A stretch of 64,000 nucleotides of DNA, from the NCBI RefSeq assembly GCF_014529535.1, contig NW_023503329.1:1-64000 (forward strand). The letters run 5' to 3'. The position numbers were made by a program, and so were the translations under genes. Below, piece after piece: positions 12,801-24,200 of this stretch (positions are counted from its first letter, which is position 1; each line of letters opens with the position of its first letter). Below the pieces are notes generated by a model, which worked only from the letters and a program-made list of their open reading frames with translations, searched no databases and was not told the origin of the DNA. The stretch is from Bradysia coprophila (lineage: Eukaryota; Arthropoda; Insecta; Diptera; Sciaridae).

Positions 12801-13159
12801 TGCGTTTCCTTCGCGATAATATCGTCAGTGAGTGTCGTCACTTTAACCAAATTTCTTTTGTGCAATTTTCATACTAACCATACAATTGTTTTCGTTGAAC
12901 AGTGACGGTGGTCGTAATGACGGCTATATTTTGGATACCAGCCAGTTGCATAATTTCCTTCTTTGATCGGAAGAAGTTGCGCCAACAAATGAAGGAATTC
13001 GAATGGAGTCAAACGTTGGATTTGATTCATCCGAGTGATCGTCGGAGGGTGATTCATATTAGGTAATTTGAATGTGATCCCAACTGGAACGATAACTTTG
13101 CATTCATTTTTGTGTTTTGTAGAGTGCCCCGGCAAAAGATCACAGTCGCTAGAATGTAA
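9891..13159 (+). CDS. Tace: ADAM17-type membrane metalloprotease (TACE)
   Basis: Zinc metalloprotease that sheds membrane-bound ligands at the cell surface. Thirteen exons: 9891-9966, 10043-10285, 10349-10470, 10527-10668, 10729-10961, 11120-11179, 11238-11372, 11451-11589, 11789-12024, 12091-12654, 12722-12827, 12903-13062 and 13123-13159, giving 750 aa. There is a signal peptide at residues 1-25 and a prodomain with a cysteine-switch-like KVCGY. A furin site REKR lies at about 229-232. The catalytic zinc site is [13 protein letters not shown] from about residue 420. A Cys-rich disintegrin and membrane-proximal region follows ([13 protein letters not shown]), then the conserved stalk ERFWDI and a transmembrane helix at about 686-706. 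The cytoplasmic tail is only about 45 residues, against roughly 130 in human ADAM17. ADAM10 is less likely because of the VERFWDII stalk and PCCQNC pattern. Confidence 0.95.
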
Positions 13160-13281
13160 GGATACCAGAACATCCACTTGAAGTGGTTGCGTACGACGCT
13201 CAGTATTTCCTTTTACTTCATTTCAACAGAAAAACAAAACAAAAAAAAAACTTGTGTTCATGTCATTGATTTCGATGTAGA

Positions 13282-13287
13282 AATAAA
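13282..13287 (+). terminator. Putative polyadenylation signal of ADAM17
   Basis: AATAAA lies 123 bp after the ADAM17 stop codon in an A-rich stretch. It is the first canonical hexamer downstream. No transcript evidence is available here. Confidence 0.5.
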
Positions 13288-13695
13288 ATAATTCGTTAAT
13301 TAACAAAACCCAACAACTGAGACGTTTCACATTCCAACAACCATTCCAGTGTCAGGATAGATTGAACTTAGCTAGAAGTAAAATGTCCAGTCCTTTGCTT
13401 TCTTCATGTTTCAAATTCAAGATTCAAATAACAATAGACAACGACCATTCAACCCGTCAGTGCTGTCAGAATGCAGTAAAATGTGTCACAATGTGTGATC
13501 ACATCTAGCTCACATATAGACAAGAAGATTTCATACTTAAAGTCAGTATTCAACAGTTCGACATAACAAATTTTAGGACTTTTGGAACGTATGGTATGGT
13601 TGACATACCTTGGATGGATGTAGAATAGGAACAAAACAACTTTTCGATCAAGCAGAAGACTGAGAGCTAAAGTGTCATATATGCAGTAATGTCAA

Positions 13696-13898
13696 CCGAA
13701 TTCGTGTCTCTGTTTGCTTCAGCTGCTTTAACAGCTGGTCCACACAAATAATCACACTGCATGCATACAGTCTTACCACGGCGCCACAAAACTACATGTG
13801 ACTATGAAATCCGTGTAAAGACGTATAAGGAGTGTGTTTGTATGAGTGGTCCGGCTGGTAAAACAGCTGAAGCAATCCTAGACACAAATTTGGTTTCC
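13696..13898. mobile_element. Short inverted-repeat element, family A copy 1
   Basis: Both ends carry the inverted block GCTTCAGCTG followed inwards by (A)CAGCTGGTCC, with outer GTGTCTC/AGACACAAATT. Length is about 200 bp and there is no ORF. Related copies lie at 30637-30826 and 43775-43975. The three share the terminal block and diverge in the middle, as in a MITE family. Confidence 0.75.
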
Positions 13899-14084
13899 GT
13901 TCTTTGAGTGAATAATTGTGGGATAACGGCACAAAAAAGGCATCTGACGTCGAAAAAGTCAAAATTTAAGTAACTATACAACGAGCCATATACAAAGCGG
14001 CTTAGTTCTCACCGCTGTCGCCAGGCAGCGCTACTACAGTAAAATTTACAAAATCTTATCCGATTCAAAAATTCTTTTCGGGTC

Positions 14085-14355
14085 TTTTCGTAAATCTGTC
14101 TATTGTTAATGAACAGCACCTTCAGCCACCAGAATTCATCCGGAATAGACAGATTTTCGTAAATCGTCCATTGTTAGTGAACAATACCTAGAGCCACCAG
14201 AATTCATCCGGAATAGACAGATTTTCGTAAATCGTCCATTGTTAGTGAACAATACCTAGAGCCACCAGAGCTCATCCAAAATAGACAGATTTTCGTAAAT
14301 CTGTCTATTGTTAGTGAACCATATCTTGAACCACCAGAAATCATCCGGAATAGAC
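14085..14355 (+). repeat. 68-bp tandem repeat, four units, interrupted by a foldback element
   Basis: Units of 68 bp contain GTCTATTGTTAGTGAAC, GAGCCACCAGAATTCATC, GGAATAGACAG and ATTTTCGTAAATC. The ATTTTCGT block recurs at 14153, 14221 and 14289, exactly 68 bp apart. Each unit begins and ends in inverted GTCTATT/AATAGAC. One further unit resumes at about 16273-16342, after the foldback element, so the array was split by that insertion. Confidence 0.9.
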
Positions 14356-15253
14356 AAAGGGCATATCAGGGTTAGCATGTAAAAAGTGCCCCCAAAGGAA
14401 CTAAAGCATATGATACATCATTCGAAAGGTCTTGGCCTAGAACTACTTTTAGTGTAGTATCAAACTCCATAATGGAGTTATAGTGGAGTTATTGACGGAA
14501 ATGTGAATTTTGTTTTTCATTTATTTCTATCTAGTATGTTGACGTAAAAATCTGTAAAAATTCTCAAAAAATGTCTGTTGGAAGGGTAACATCTGAGATT
14601 TTTATCAGATTTTTTGGACCCCTATTTAAAGGTGAAAAAATTCAGAGAAAAATTCTTCGATTTTTTTTCGTACGTTGGAGGTACAGAACTAACTCGGTAT
14701 TTTGACCATTGATTGGTCTTATAGACATGTATTTTGCATAATTTTTTCAGAATTTTCAAAATGGTGGAATATATTCAATTTTTCGAAACAATTTTTGAGT
14801 GAATTTTTTAACCCCAAAGGAGGTGTCCAAAAATTCTGCAAATAATCACAGATGTTACTCTCCGTACAGACATTTTTTGAGAATTTTTTCAGAATTTTAA
14901 GTTACAGCCAACGGGAGATATAAATTATGGACAAAACTCACCCTCATACCCAAAAAGAAAATTCCATAAAACTGCAGATTATTATCAGATATGATCGGCA
15001 ACTTGACTGGACTTAACAAAACGGGGTTTTTGGTAGAATATCAGCCCTTAAAAGCACGCTAGGAATGAGTTTTTGGGTATGAGGGTGAGTTTTGTCCATA
15101 ATTTATATCTCCCGTTGGCTGTAACTTAAAATTCTGAAAAAATTCTCAAAAAATGTCTGTATGGAGTGTAAAATCTGTGATTATTTGCACAATTTTTGGA
15201 CACCTCCTTTGGGGTTAAAAAATTCACTCAAAAATTGTTTCGAAAAATTGAAT

Positions 15254-15373
15254 ACAATCGCTAAACCGAACTGGTGTGCATACGTTATTTTGCACCAGCT
15301 GGTCACATACAATTCCAAATGGGACCAGCTGGTGCAAAATAACGTATGCACACCAGTTCGGTTTAGCGATTGT
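15254..15373. mobile_element. Perfect-hairpin MITE, 120 bp
   Basis: Two arms of 51 bp are exact reverse complements, beginning ACAATCGCTAAACCGAACTG and ending CAGTTCGGTTTAGCGATTGT, around an approximately 17-bp loop. It interrupts the right arm of the surrounding foldback: the left arm of that element shows the uninterrupted sequence. The absence of any mismatch suggests a recent insertion or ongoing arm correction. Confidence 0.88.
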
Positions 15374-15472
15374 CTGTTCCATCATTTTGAAAAATCTGAA
15401 AAAATTATGCAAAATACATGTCCATAAGACCAATCAATGGTCAAAATACCGAGTTAGTTCTGTACCTCCAAC

Positions 15473-15948
15473 TTGTTCTTCTTTTTCAGCCTGTTCCTGT
15501 CCACTGCTGGACGTAGGCCTCCCCAATTCTTTTCCATTCCGAACGATTAGTTGCCACTTGTTGCCAATTTGCGCCTGCAATTCTCTTTATACCATTTCTC
15601 CATCTCTCTGGTGGTCTACCTCTAGGTCGTGTTTTAGGTAGTCTCCAGTTCATGATCTTTTTGGTCCAACGTTCGTCCGTCCTTCTTGCAATATGTCCCG
15701 CCCAGCTCCACTTTAAAGATGCTATTCTTTCCATGACATCAACGACTTTTGTTTGTTGTCGAATCCATTGATTTGTCATTCTATCTCTGAGCGTAATTCC
15801 AAGCATACTTCGTTCCATAGCTCTTTGTGCCACTCTTAATTTATTTTCGGAAGCTTTTGTTAACGTTAACATTTCCGCTCCATATGTGAGCACAGGAAGG
15901 ACACACGTATCGAACACTTTACGTTTCAGACTATTATTCATCTTGCTT
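15473..15948 (-). mobile_element. 5'-truncated RTE-clade non-LTR retrotransposon fragment
   Basis: On the minus strand it encodes an intact C-terminal tail of reverse transcriptase of the RTE type (VLPVLTYGAEMLTLTKAS, RVAQRAMERSMLGITLRDR, KWSWAGHIARRTDERW, RPRGRPPERW, VQQWTGTG). It is flanked by a perfect 10-bp target duplication TACCTCCAAC (15463-15472 and 15949-15958). The uninterrupted left arm of the host foldback contains that 10-mer once, which confirms the insertion. The catalytic core is absent, so it is a dead 5'-truncated copy of 476 bp. Confidence 0.92.
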
Positions 15949-16276
15949 TACCTCCAACGTACGAAAAAAAATCGCAGAATTTTTCTCTGAATTTTTTCAC
16001 CCTAAATATGGGTCCAAAAAATCTGATAAAAATCTCAGATGTTACCCTTCCTACAGACATTTTTTGAGAATTTTTACAGATTTTTACGTCAACACACTAG
16101 AGAGAAATAAATGGAAAACAAAATTCACGTTTTCGTCAATAACTCCACTATAACTCCATTATGGAGTTTGATACTACATTAAAAGTAGTTCTAGGCCAAG
16201 ACCGTTCGAATGATGTATCATATGCTTTAGTTCCTTTGAGGGCACTTTTTACATGCTAACCCTGCTATGCCCTTTT

Positions 16277-18266
16277 CGTAAATCTGTCTATTGTTAGTGA
16301 ACCATACTTAGAGCCACCAGAGTTCATCCAAAATAGACAGACAAAAAATTGATTGACCGATAGATAAAATTGATTGATCGATATAAAAAATGGTTTTTTT
16401 CATGTTTCGGGCCAAAAATGAGGGTAATTTTTGATTTTTTCTCGAGTTTTCAGCCCTTTGCATGAAAACTCACATGTGCACCTGCTTTGGACGATTGATT
16501 TTAGGCACTTTCGCTTGTAAGCCTCACTCCGTTCGGCCTACAATCCCCGAAATTGCCTAAAATCAATCGTGCAAATCAGGTACACAAAAATATTTTTCAT
16601 GTGTCGGGGCCGAAAATGAGGGTGTTTTGAGATTTTTCTCGGGTTTTCGACCCCTAACATGAAAAATTTTTTGAGTATCTATTTTGGACGATTGATTTTA
16701 GGCACTTTCGCATGTAGCCCTCACTTCGTTCGTGCTACAACTCGCGAAATTGCCTAAAAACAGATACACAAATAACTATTACAGATAGAAAATGATGGTT
16801 TACCAATAGAAAATAATAATTTATCGATAGAAAAATATCAATGATCGATAACAGAGAAACGAATTTATCGGTAAATTATTACTTTTTTATCGGTAAAATA
16901 ATATCAGTACTTTTGAATATTTTTATCGGTACTCAGGAGCTCACTAACGGTAGTTTACAATTTTTCTATCGGTACTAATTATATCGGTCGTTTATTATTT
17001 TTATCGGTTAAGTTGAATTTTTATTGGTCGAATATGATATCCAATTCTTTTCCCCCTGAAAAGAAGTCGAAATTATGGGTTTTAGGTTAGAAAATGGGCA
17101 AATTTGATTAAACAGGTCCTGTCGATACGGTTGAAACAATAAGAGTATCGCACATAATGAAGTATCAATCTCAAAACATACTATTAAATCAGATCTTGAT
17201 TACACCAATCAAGGAGAAAAGTTTCTCACAATCAGTTTTACTCGGTCGCGAGTAGAGCCCTTGCAATGAGCGGTAATTGTACTACTCGGCCTTGAAATGG
17301 TGTGTGGAGTAGTTTACCTATAAAACGAGTAAATTGTGGAAGTTAAATGTCTACTGATAAGTATTGAATGATTCAAAATTTTGGATTTGCCAGCATTCTG
17401 TTATAATGCCTTTGGTTATAACTGATCGGCAGATGGAGAATTGGTGCCAGAATTGCAAAAATTGACCTGTTGTTGGGGTTTTTTTGTGTGGAAAGATTGT
17501 ATGGTAGAATAAGGCATCACTACATTTATGTATGTCACACTCGTGCTGGGTTTCTATGGCAACGAGGCATTGCAGTAGTTTGCCTCGACTCTATCTGTAT
17601 TTTATAATATTTTTAGGTATCAGTTTCGCTACGGCTTGACATAGCTATACGTATTGTCTCTTTCTATAAATATTCTTAATGTCGTCGATGAGTAAATTCG
17701 TTTTTGGTTTTTATTTAAATTTTTTATTATTAATTGTCAACATGATCGTAAAGGGTGTTTTTGTTGATTTTTATTTTAGTTTAAAATTGATAAATTTTGT
17801 TTCAACATTTTCTAAATATCCAAAAAAATTTATAGAAAACTTTTCGTTTGACTTTTTTGCTACTTCTTCTTCCATTTCGATTATTTAACAATAAAATCTG
17901 ATACCTTAGGAATAACACTTCATAAATCTATATAAATTTTATTTACCACCTCAATCTCAACTCCATCCCGTGTCATTGTCTAAATAAATTACTAGTATCC
18001 AAAAAAAGACACATGCATCTCTGGTCACAATTTATTTCTACTTTATACAAAAAAAAAACAACATTTTTTTGCAATACCACCGATATGCTTAGAGGAAGAC
18101 CGAACAAAAAACAACTGTCCCTCCTGAAAAATGCGAGCATGTTACGAGTTTTTATTTTTACCGCAAAAAAAGATGAGAAAAAACGGATACCTACTACACT
18201 TAGAATCTCACTTTCAAAAAAAGTCGGGAAGATTAAATTCGTCGTCCATTCTGTACTCAATGTCTA
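16277..18266. repeat. Gene-free stretch with dispersed palindromes
   Basis: It starts with the last 68-bp unit (to about 16342). Two palindromic units at about 16478-16590 and 16678-16765 share the block GGACGATTGATTTTAGGCAC and its complement around a loop. A third copy lies at about 50850-50950. From about 16790 to 17045 the sequence is a degenerate AT-rich run built on TATCGGTA and CGATAGAAAA. The rest (17046-18266) shows no gene that I can support. Confidence 0.65.
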
Positions 18267-19527
18267 TTAGGATGTGGCGCTTTTTACAAAATGTCTTAGT
18301 TCTTTTAAGGCTCAGCCGGAAATCCACTCAGCTGGTCCATCTGATCATTTTATGGAAGAAAAAAAAATTTCAAACTTCAATTTTGTGCTGCCGCCAGATC
18401 GATTTTCGAAAATTTCGTCGTTTTCGGTCCACGTCACATATATCGATTTTTTACGGTGGGCTCAGTGTACATAAAAAGTTGAGTCAACATGGTAATCTAA
18501 TCTCCAGGCTTCACAGATTATTTTATAAAAAAGATCAAGTCTAAAAAATATTTTTTGAGTTCATGACTGATTGTCAAAGTTCCCCGATGGTGATTTTGAG
18601 ACTTTAATCTCGCCACAAAATTTGATGAAAATGTGCAAAAATGTAAATTAAACTTTAAATATGCTAAATGGACCGCGGTGAGTTAAATTTGGTATTTATC
18701 TGACAAAAAGTTGTGTTTTCGGTACATGGAATATTGGTGACGAAAGTGGGATTACCTCAAATCAAACATTTTTTAGCTTAGAATGTATTCCCAGGTTCTG
18801 ACAATACGAAACCTTTAATTTTAAACGTTTTCTAAGCTAATTTACAACATTAAATACATTAAAATTTGAAAATGTAACGAGACGTAGCTACTGGCTCTAG
18901 AACTTGTCAACAGTATGTAAATTAGCTTAGAAAACGCTTAAAATTGAAGGTTTCGCATTGTCAGAACCTGGGAATACATTATAAGCTAAAAAATTATTGA
19001 TTTGAGGTAATTCGACTTTCGCCACCAATATTCCATGTACCAAAAACACAACTTTTTGTCAGATAAATATCAAATTTAGGTGTCCCAAATCAGACCAGAT
19101 GTTGTATTTGAATCACCGCGGTTCATTTAGCATATTTAAAGTTTAATTTACATTTTTGCACATTTTCATCAAATTTTGTGGCGAGATTAAAGTCTCAAAA
19201 TCACCATCGGGGAACTTTGACAATCAGTCATGAACTCAAAAAATATTTTTTAGACTTGATCTTTTTTATAAAATAATCTGTGAAGCCTGGAGATTAGATT
19301 ACCATGTTGACTCAACTTTTTATGTGCACTGAGCCCACCGTAAAAAATCGATATATGTGAGGTGGACCGAAAACGACGAAATTTTCGAAAATCGATCTGG
19401 CGGCAGCACAAAATTGAAGTTTGAAATTTTTTTTTCTTCCATAAAATGATCAGATGGACCAGCTGAGTGGATTTCCGGCTGAGCCTTAAAAGAACTAAGA
19501 CATTTTGTAAAAACCGCTACACCCTAA
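18267..19527. mobile_element. Foldback element with 5-bp target-site duplication
   Basis: The termini are TTAGGATGTGGCG and the near-complement CCGCTACACCCTAA. The arms run inward about 570-610 bp (18267-about 18835 and about 18919-19527) with a spacer of about 85 bp. The flanks are a perfect 5-bp duplication GTCTA (18262-18266 and 19528-19532). It has no coding capacity for a transposase. The arms differ at scattered bases only. Confidence 0.9.
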
Positions 19528-19532
19528 GTCTA

Positions 19533-21242
19533 TGCAATTCCAGCGTCTTTTATTATAGAATTTTTTCGCTGAAATTACTGAAAATTGCCGAAATGTACCG
19601 AAAATTTGCCGAATTTTTTTTTCGGTAATTTCCGACAATTTTCCCAACAATCGGTCTTATAGCTATTCTATCGATTCATTCAATTGATTGTTGACAATTT
19701 CATGGAACCCAATTTGATCGCGGATTATTGCGTAATTTTGAGATGCATTTTCATTCTGTGACTTTCCCATTTTTCTTGTTTTATTTTGATACAAGAAGAT
19801 CCGCGGTCCGATGGAAGTCGATTTACTAAATTTACAGAAATCTCCCGCACCATCGCGTTTTTTAATAAATTCATTCAAAGTATTTCCGTCAGTCGATTCC
19901 AAAGCACAAAGAAGGCGTTTTGTTGCTAGGACACTGCTTTCAATTTAAAAAAATATATATTTGACTGACAAGACGGTTTTGCATCCGACCAATGTTTTAT
20001 AGTAAACCCCGGCCATTCATTCAAAAATACTGGAAATTCTCTGTGATTCAATCGAGCATTATGTACTTTGTTCGGTTGGCCACATTAAGGAAAAATCAAT
20101 TCGAAGTCAGAATAGATTCGTATGGACACATAGATGTATAAACTTGGCACACGATATGAGTAAACTTACACTCTACGATAAGCAAACCTCAACTTCCCCT
20201 AGAATTAAAAGACGTTGCAATTCTACTCTATGATCAATTCGATAGCAAGAATATAGTGCGTTGGAAGAGGCTCGGTGCCATGAATAAGAAACAACCATCC
20301 GCTGGTCTTAATGACGTTTACGGTTCCGAAGCAGCCGCTAAAAAATTTAAAAAGTAATCAGACCGGGCAACTATTGATGCAAAGAGTGTCTAGGATGCCG
20401 TGACTTCAATTAACCACACTATGGGTCTTCTCTTCACTACCTACAGTTAGGTATGACTAATTTTTGTCTTCCTTAGATGTTGTACTAAAAAGTGGTAGTG
20501 AAGACCATGAAGTGATCCAATAACTGCCCCGTTCAAATTACTTAAACAAAATTAATTGCGAAGCGGCTGCAGAGGAAGGACATGCATCATCGAGACTAAC
20601 GGATGCGTGTTTCGTGTACTCAGTGCGCCGAGACCTATCCAACCCACTATGCCACCATTAGTGCGCAAAACATGTGTTGACTAGTGGAATAGATTATGTA
20701 AATTGGGTCCATGTCCATCAATGATGAACTGTATTTATATAATGATCACATTATTTTAGCGTACGTATTCATCGAGGTTGACTGACTATATTTAAAATAC
20801 CAAAACACAAATGAAATTTAAAAATTGGGCCTGGTCAAAAAAATGCCGTTGGAAAAGTCTTTCAAACACTCGCACATTAAAAAATGAATTGGACTAACAA
20901 AAAGTATTAAAAAACTAAATTAAAAATTGAGCATCCTTTCGATCACAATGCTAATGCTAAATTAAAAATAACGAAACTAAAACTAACTTAAAAAAAATTA
21001 CAAAAAAGAAGAATTTCGGTTTTAAAAAAACGCACAACCACACAAAATGGAAATATAAAATCGATAAAATGCAAAGCCAAAATGGTCTACCAGTCGGAAT
21101 CAATGTACGGAAAGGGTAGTACATCGATCCATCGTCTTTTTTCGTTTGTTTTGTTGTCTTTGATTCGGCTAAAAGTCTTATGAATTTCCTGCGAGCTCAG
21201 TTATCAATCCTATATGGTGAAGTCGTCAAAATCGTGTAAGCG
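19533..21242. other. Intergenic region without a supported gene
   Basis: About 1.7 kb lies between the foldback element and the 3' end of acid phosphatase 1. A minus-strand ORF of 79 codons at 19663-19902 has no recognisable domain and could be a decayed transposon piece. A-rich runs occupy about 20800-21060. I see no other structure. Confidence 0.55.
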
Positions 21243-24200
21243 TTAGCTGTCGATACGAGTATACCATCTCGAATCCGGATAGGATCGTCGTCGGCTGAAC
21301 GTCAGAATGGCAATCACGCTTAGGACTAATAGCAGTAAAATGCAGCCGCCGATGAGAAAACCTGTCGAATTTATTCAAAGAAGAATTCAATGTCAGTGAA
21401 TCGGTAAAATCATTCGATTGGATTGTCCAACGCCAAAAATTCATCCAGTCATTCGTTAAAAACCATTCAGTCATTCATTCACCCTTGAAGAAATTTTTGA
21501 AAAATTATTTTTCATGAGCTCCCCGTGATGGATCGGTTCGGAATTTGTGAATTAGTCAATTAGTAGATGTTACTTCTCGACACGATAATGTACAAAGATC
21601 ATATGACGCACAACGGGAGAATCAAAATCTGATGCACGCTTTAACGACCTAAGCTAGAATCAGTCGTTTCCAGCTGAGGTTTCAAAGAATGTTCGAAAAA
21701 AGAACTAATCGAAAGAAGAATCTTCGAACTTTCGTTGTTAAGCAATAAATGATCTCTAATGACCTCACGAGCCGGACTGGCTCGAAAAAGTTTCTCGGGC
21801 GTTGTAAGAAGAAAATTTGTAAAAAGCACGACATTGTCACTCATACGAAGATCAAAAAGCCCTTCGAGCAATCCATCGAATGTCCATAGAGTAACCTCAC
21901 AGGATTACCACAATTACAGCAAAGGTCACTCGATTCCACACATCAGAAGATATTTCGTTGACTTACCCATGGAAGCATTTATTTCGGCATCTTCATACGT
22001 CATTGTCAAAATCGACAGCCGGCATTCATCCTCAAATCGCCCCGGGATGATGGCATCGTAAATTTGATACAGTTTCTCCAACGGACACGATATTCCACAG
22101 TGCGGTATATACATCGGATGCGGATCGTTTGTGCTATTTTTGTAGAATATCTGCACCATCGGTACGTCGTCCTTCAGGCGCAATTCCAAGAGCACACATG
22201 CTGTGTATGGCGGAGTGTGCAACTGAACAAATAAGACAATTTGAAATGAAAATTCCTGAAAAAAATGGGTCGGGAGTGGCGCATACCTCAAACAGACCGA
22301 GTGCGTTCAATAAATTGGCGACAGTTGTATCATGAGCACTGTATATCCAAACCGACTGTTTGGGATTGGAGAGCGACACACTTTTGTTGGAAAATCGTTG
22401 GAACATTTCTTTGATCAAAAATCCCACTTTCAAACGCGCTAATTTGGGTGTGTAGGTGTTCGTCGCAAATGATCGCGCAGCTAGCCATTGCATGTCACCA
22501 CCGGGATACACTTTTTTTGTCCATTCGGGCAGACTATAGGAATATTTACAATTGCTTCAGTAAACTAATGTCTCACCGTATGTTAAACTGCGGGCTCACC
22601 TCATGTTGTACAGATCCTCGATGAACAAGTTATTGTACAAATTGTTTACACCGGTTGGCGAATCAACCTTCTTGCCACTATGCTCCGTTAAGTACTCATA
22701 CAGTCCCTGAAAGCGCTTATTCAAACGGACAAAATCTTCGGACTTTTTATATTTCTTCAGAGCATAATCATAGGCAGGACAAGATTTTTTGGCCGCCAAC
22801 AATTCGTCCATATTTTCCGGCATTGTATGCACGGGAATCGGCTGCCACGGAATGCTCGGATTCCATAATTGGTCTTTCGTCGGTGGAAATAAACCGGCCA
22901 GATCAGCCTCGGCACTCATAAGCGTGCGATCGACATCTGTGGATCGAATGAAAACGGTGTCCTTCGAGTATTTGTCCGAAATCAGATTGTCGTAACGGTT
23001 TCGCAACCATTTTCCAAGATTGTAGTGCTGTTGTTTGCCCAGCTGTGAACGAGTTGTAAAGGCAAAAATGTGAGAAGTTGTCAGGCGATGATAAACCAAA
23101 TGAGTTGAACCAGAGCCTGTACTCGTTAAAACGTTTTCGCGAATTGTCGCTAATTTTCATGAATTTTCGTGATTTTTGACACTCACAAATATTCGTGAAA
23201 ATTCACGAAAACGTTTTCACGATCACAATCTCTAAGTTGAACGTTTAAAGGCTAAAAAGGAAGGAAAAAGGGTTTTGTGGTTGGCGGCGAAACAGGAAAG
23301 TCTAAGTCAATTCTGTCATCACAACCACATTGTGGTGACAATGTCCTTGTATCCTTGACTTCTAGAAATTCTAATACGTACAGACTATCAGTCATTGAGA
23401 CACGACAGTTCATCAAGAGGTCTTCCAATAAGTAAGGTCGTTCTCATGACATCGTTGAGGCCTTGACACTTCTCTAAATATATTACTGCACCACATATTA
23501 TTGTCCACTGTAATCTGTCCATAGCCTTTCCCAATATATTTTAGATTACCAATTTACAACGGCTGAACTACAGTCCATTGGATTTTATTAAAGTTTTTAT
23601 CTGCAGTGTGTGTTTGCATGAAGAAAAAAAAATGAAAATAAACAAACAGTCAAAGTCACGCATGTCTGATAAGAAGTAAAATTAGTAAACAATGGTTTGC
23701 TAGCACGTACCAACGGTAGTGTCACTGCAGCACGAACGACAATGTTTTATTGAGCAGTGACGCGTAATTATTGCCATTGCCAATTGCGTTGGAAGGCTTG
23801 TATTTAGTCCGTTTTATTGGAAGCCTCAGAAATTTGAGGAGATTTCAGATTGTCTGTGTTTTATGAAATTCAAAAACATTTTGCTGAAATATTCTAGGCA
23901 ATGCTCTCTTGAACATTCGTCGAAAAAACATTCAGATACAACTGCGACTGCAGTCATGCTTTGCAAAGGAATTGTCTAGATTTGATACAATTACAGAATA
24001 TCTAAGGAACCCGCGTTCAATGGATTATTTATTGCAAAAAATTTCAATTGCGATACAAAGAGGCAACTCTGCGTGTACTCTGGGGACGTTGCGATCGGAT
24101 AGAGGAGATGATTTTTATTTGTGGTAACCTTTGATTTTTGAAAAGATCGTTTTTACGGGCTGCGTCATTGTGAGCAGTCTTTTTTTTCGCATATTTAAAT

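Larger units (their letters stand above)
14356..16276. mobile_element. Long foldback (inverted-repeat) element with two nested insertions
   Basis: The ends are inverted copies of AAAGGGCATAKCAGGGTTAG. The left arm runs from about 14356 to 14955. A central loop lies at about 14956-15065. The right arm, about 15066-16276, is its reverse complement. Arm identity is high and can be followed for about 600 bp, for example GGAGTTATAGTGGAGTTATT against AATAACTCCACTATAACTCC. The right arm is longer because it took up a 120-bp hairpin (15254-15373) and an RTE fragment (15473-15948). It carries no transposase, so it is non-autonomous. It sits in the 68-bp array, and I see no target duplication. Confidence 0.9.

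Noticed and set aside
15161-15433. ORFs on both strands sharing the segment IAKPNWCAYVILHQLV
   Set aside because: They are the two readings of one perfect DNA palindrome (15254-15373), not genes.
19663-19902. 79-codon minus-strand ORF as a possible transposase piece
   Set aside because: I recognise no motif, so it was left as unassigned sequence.
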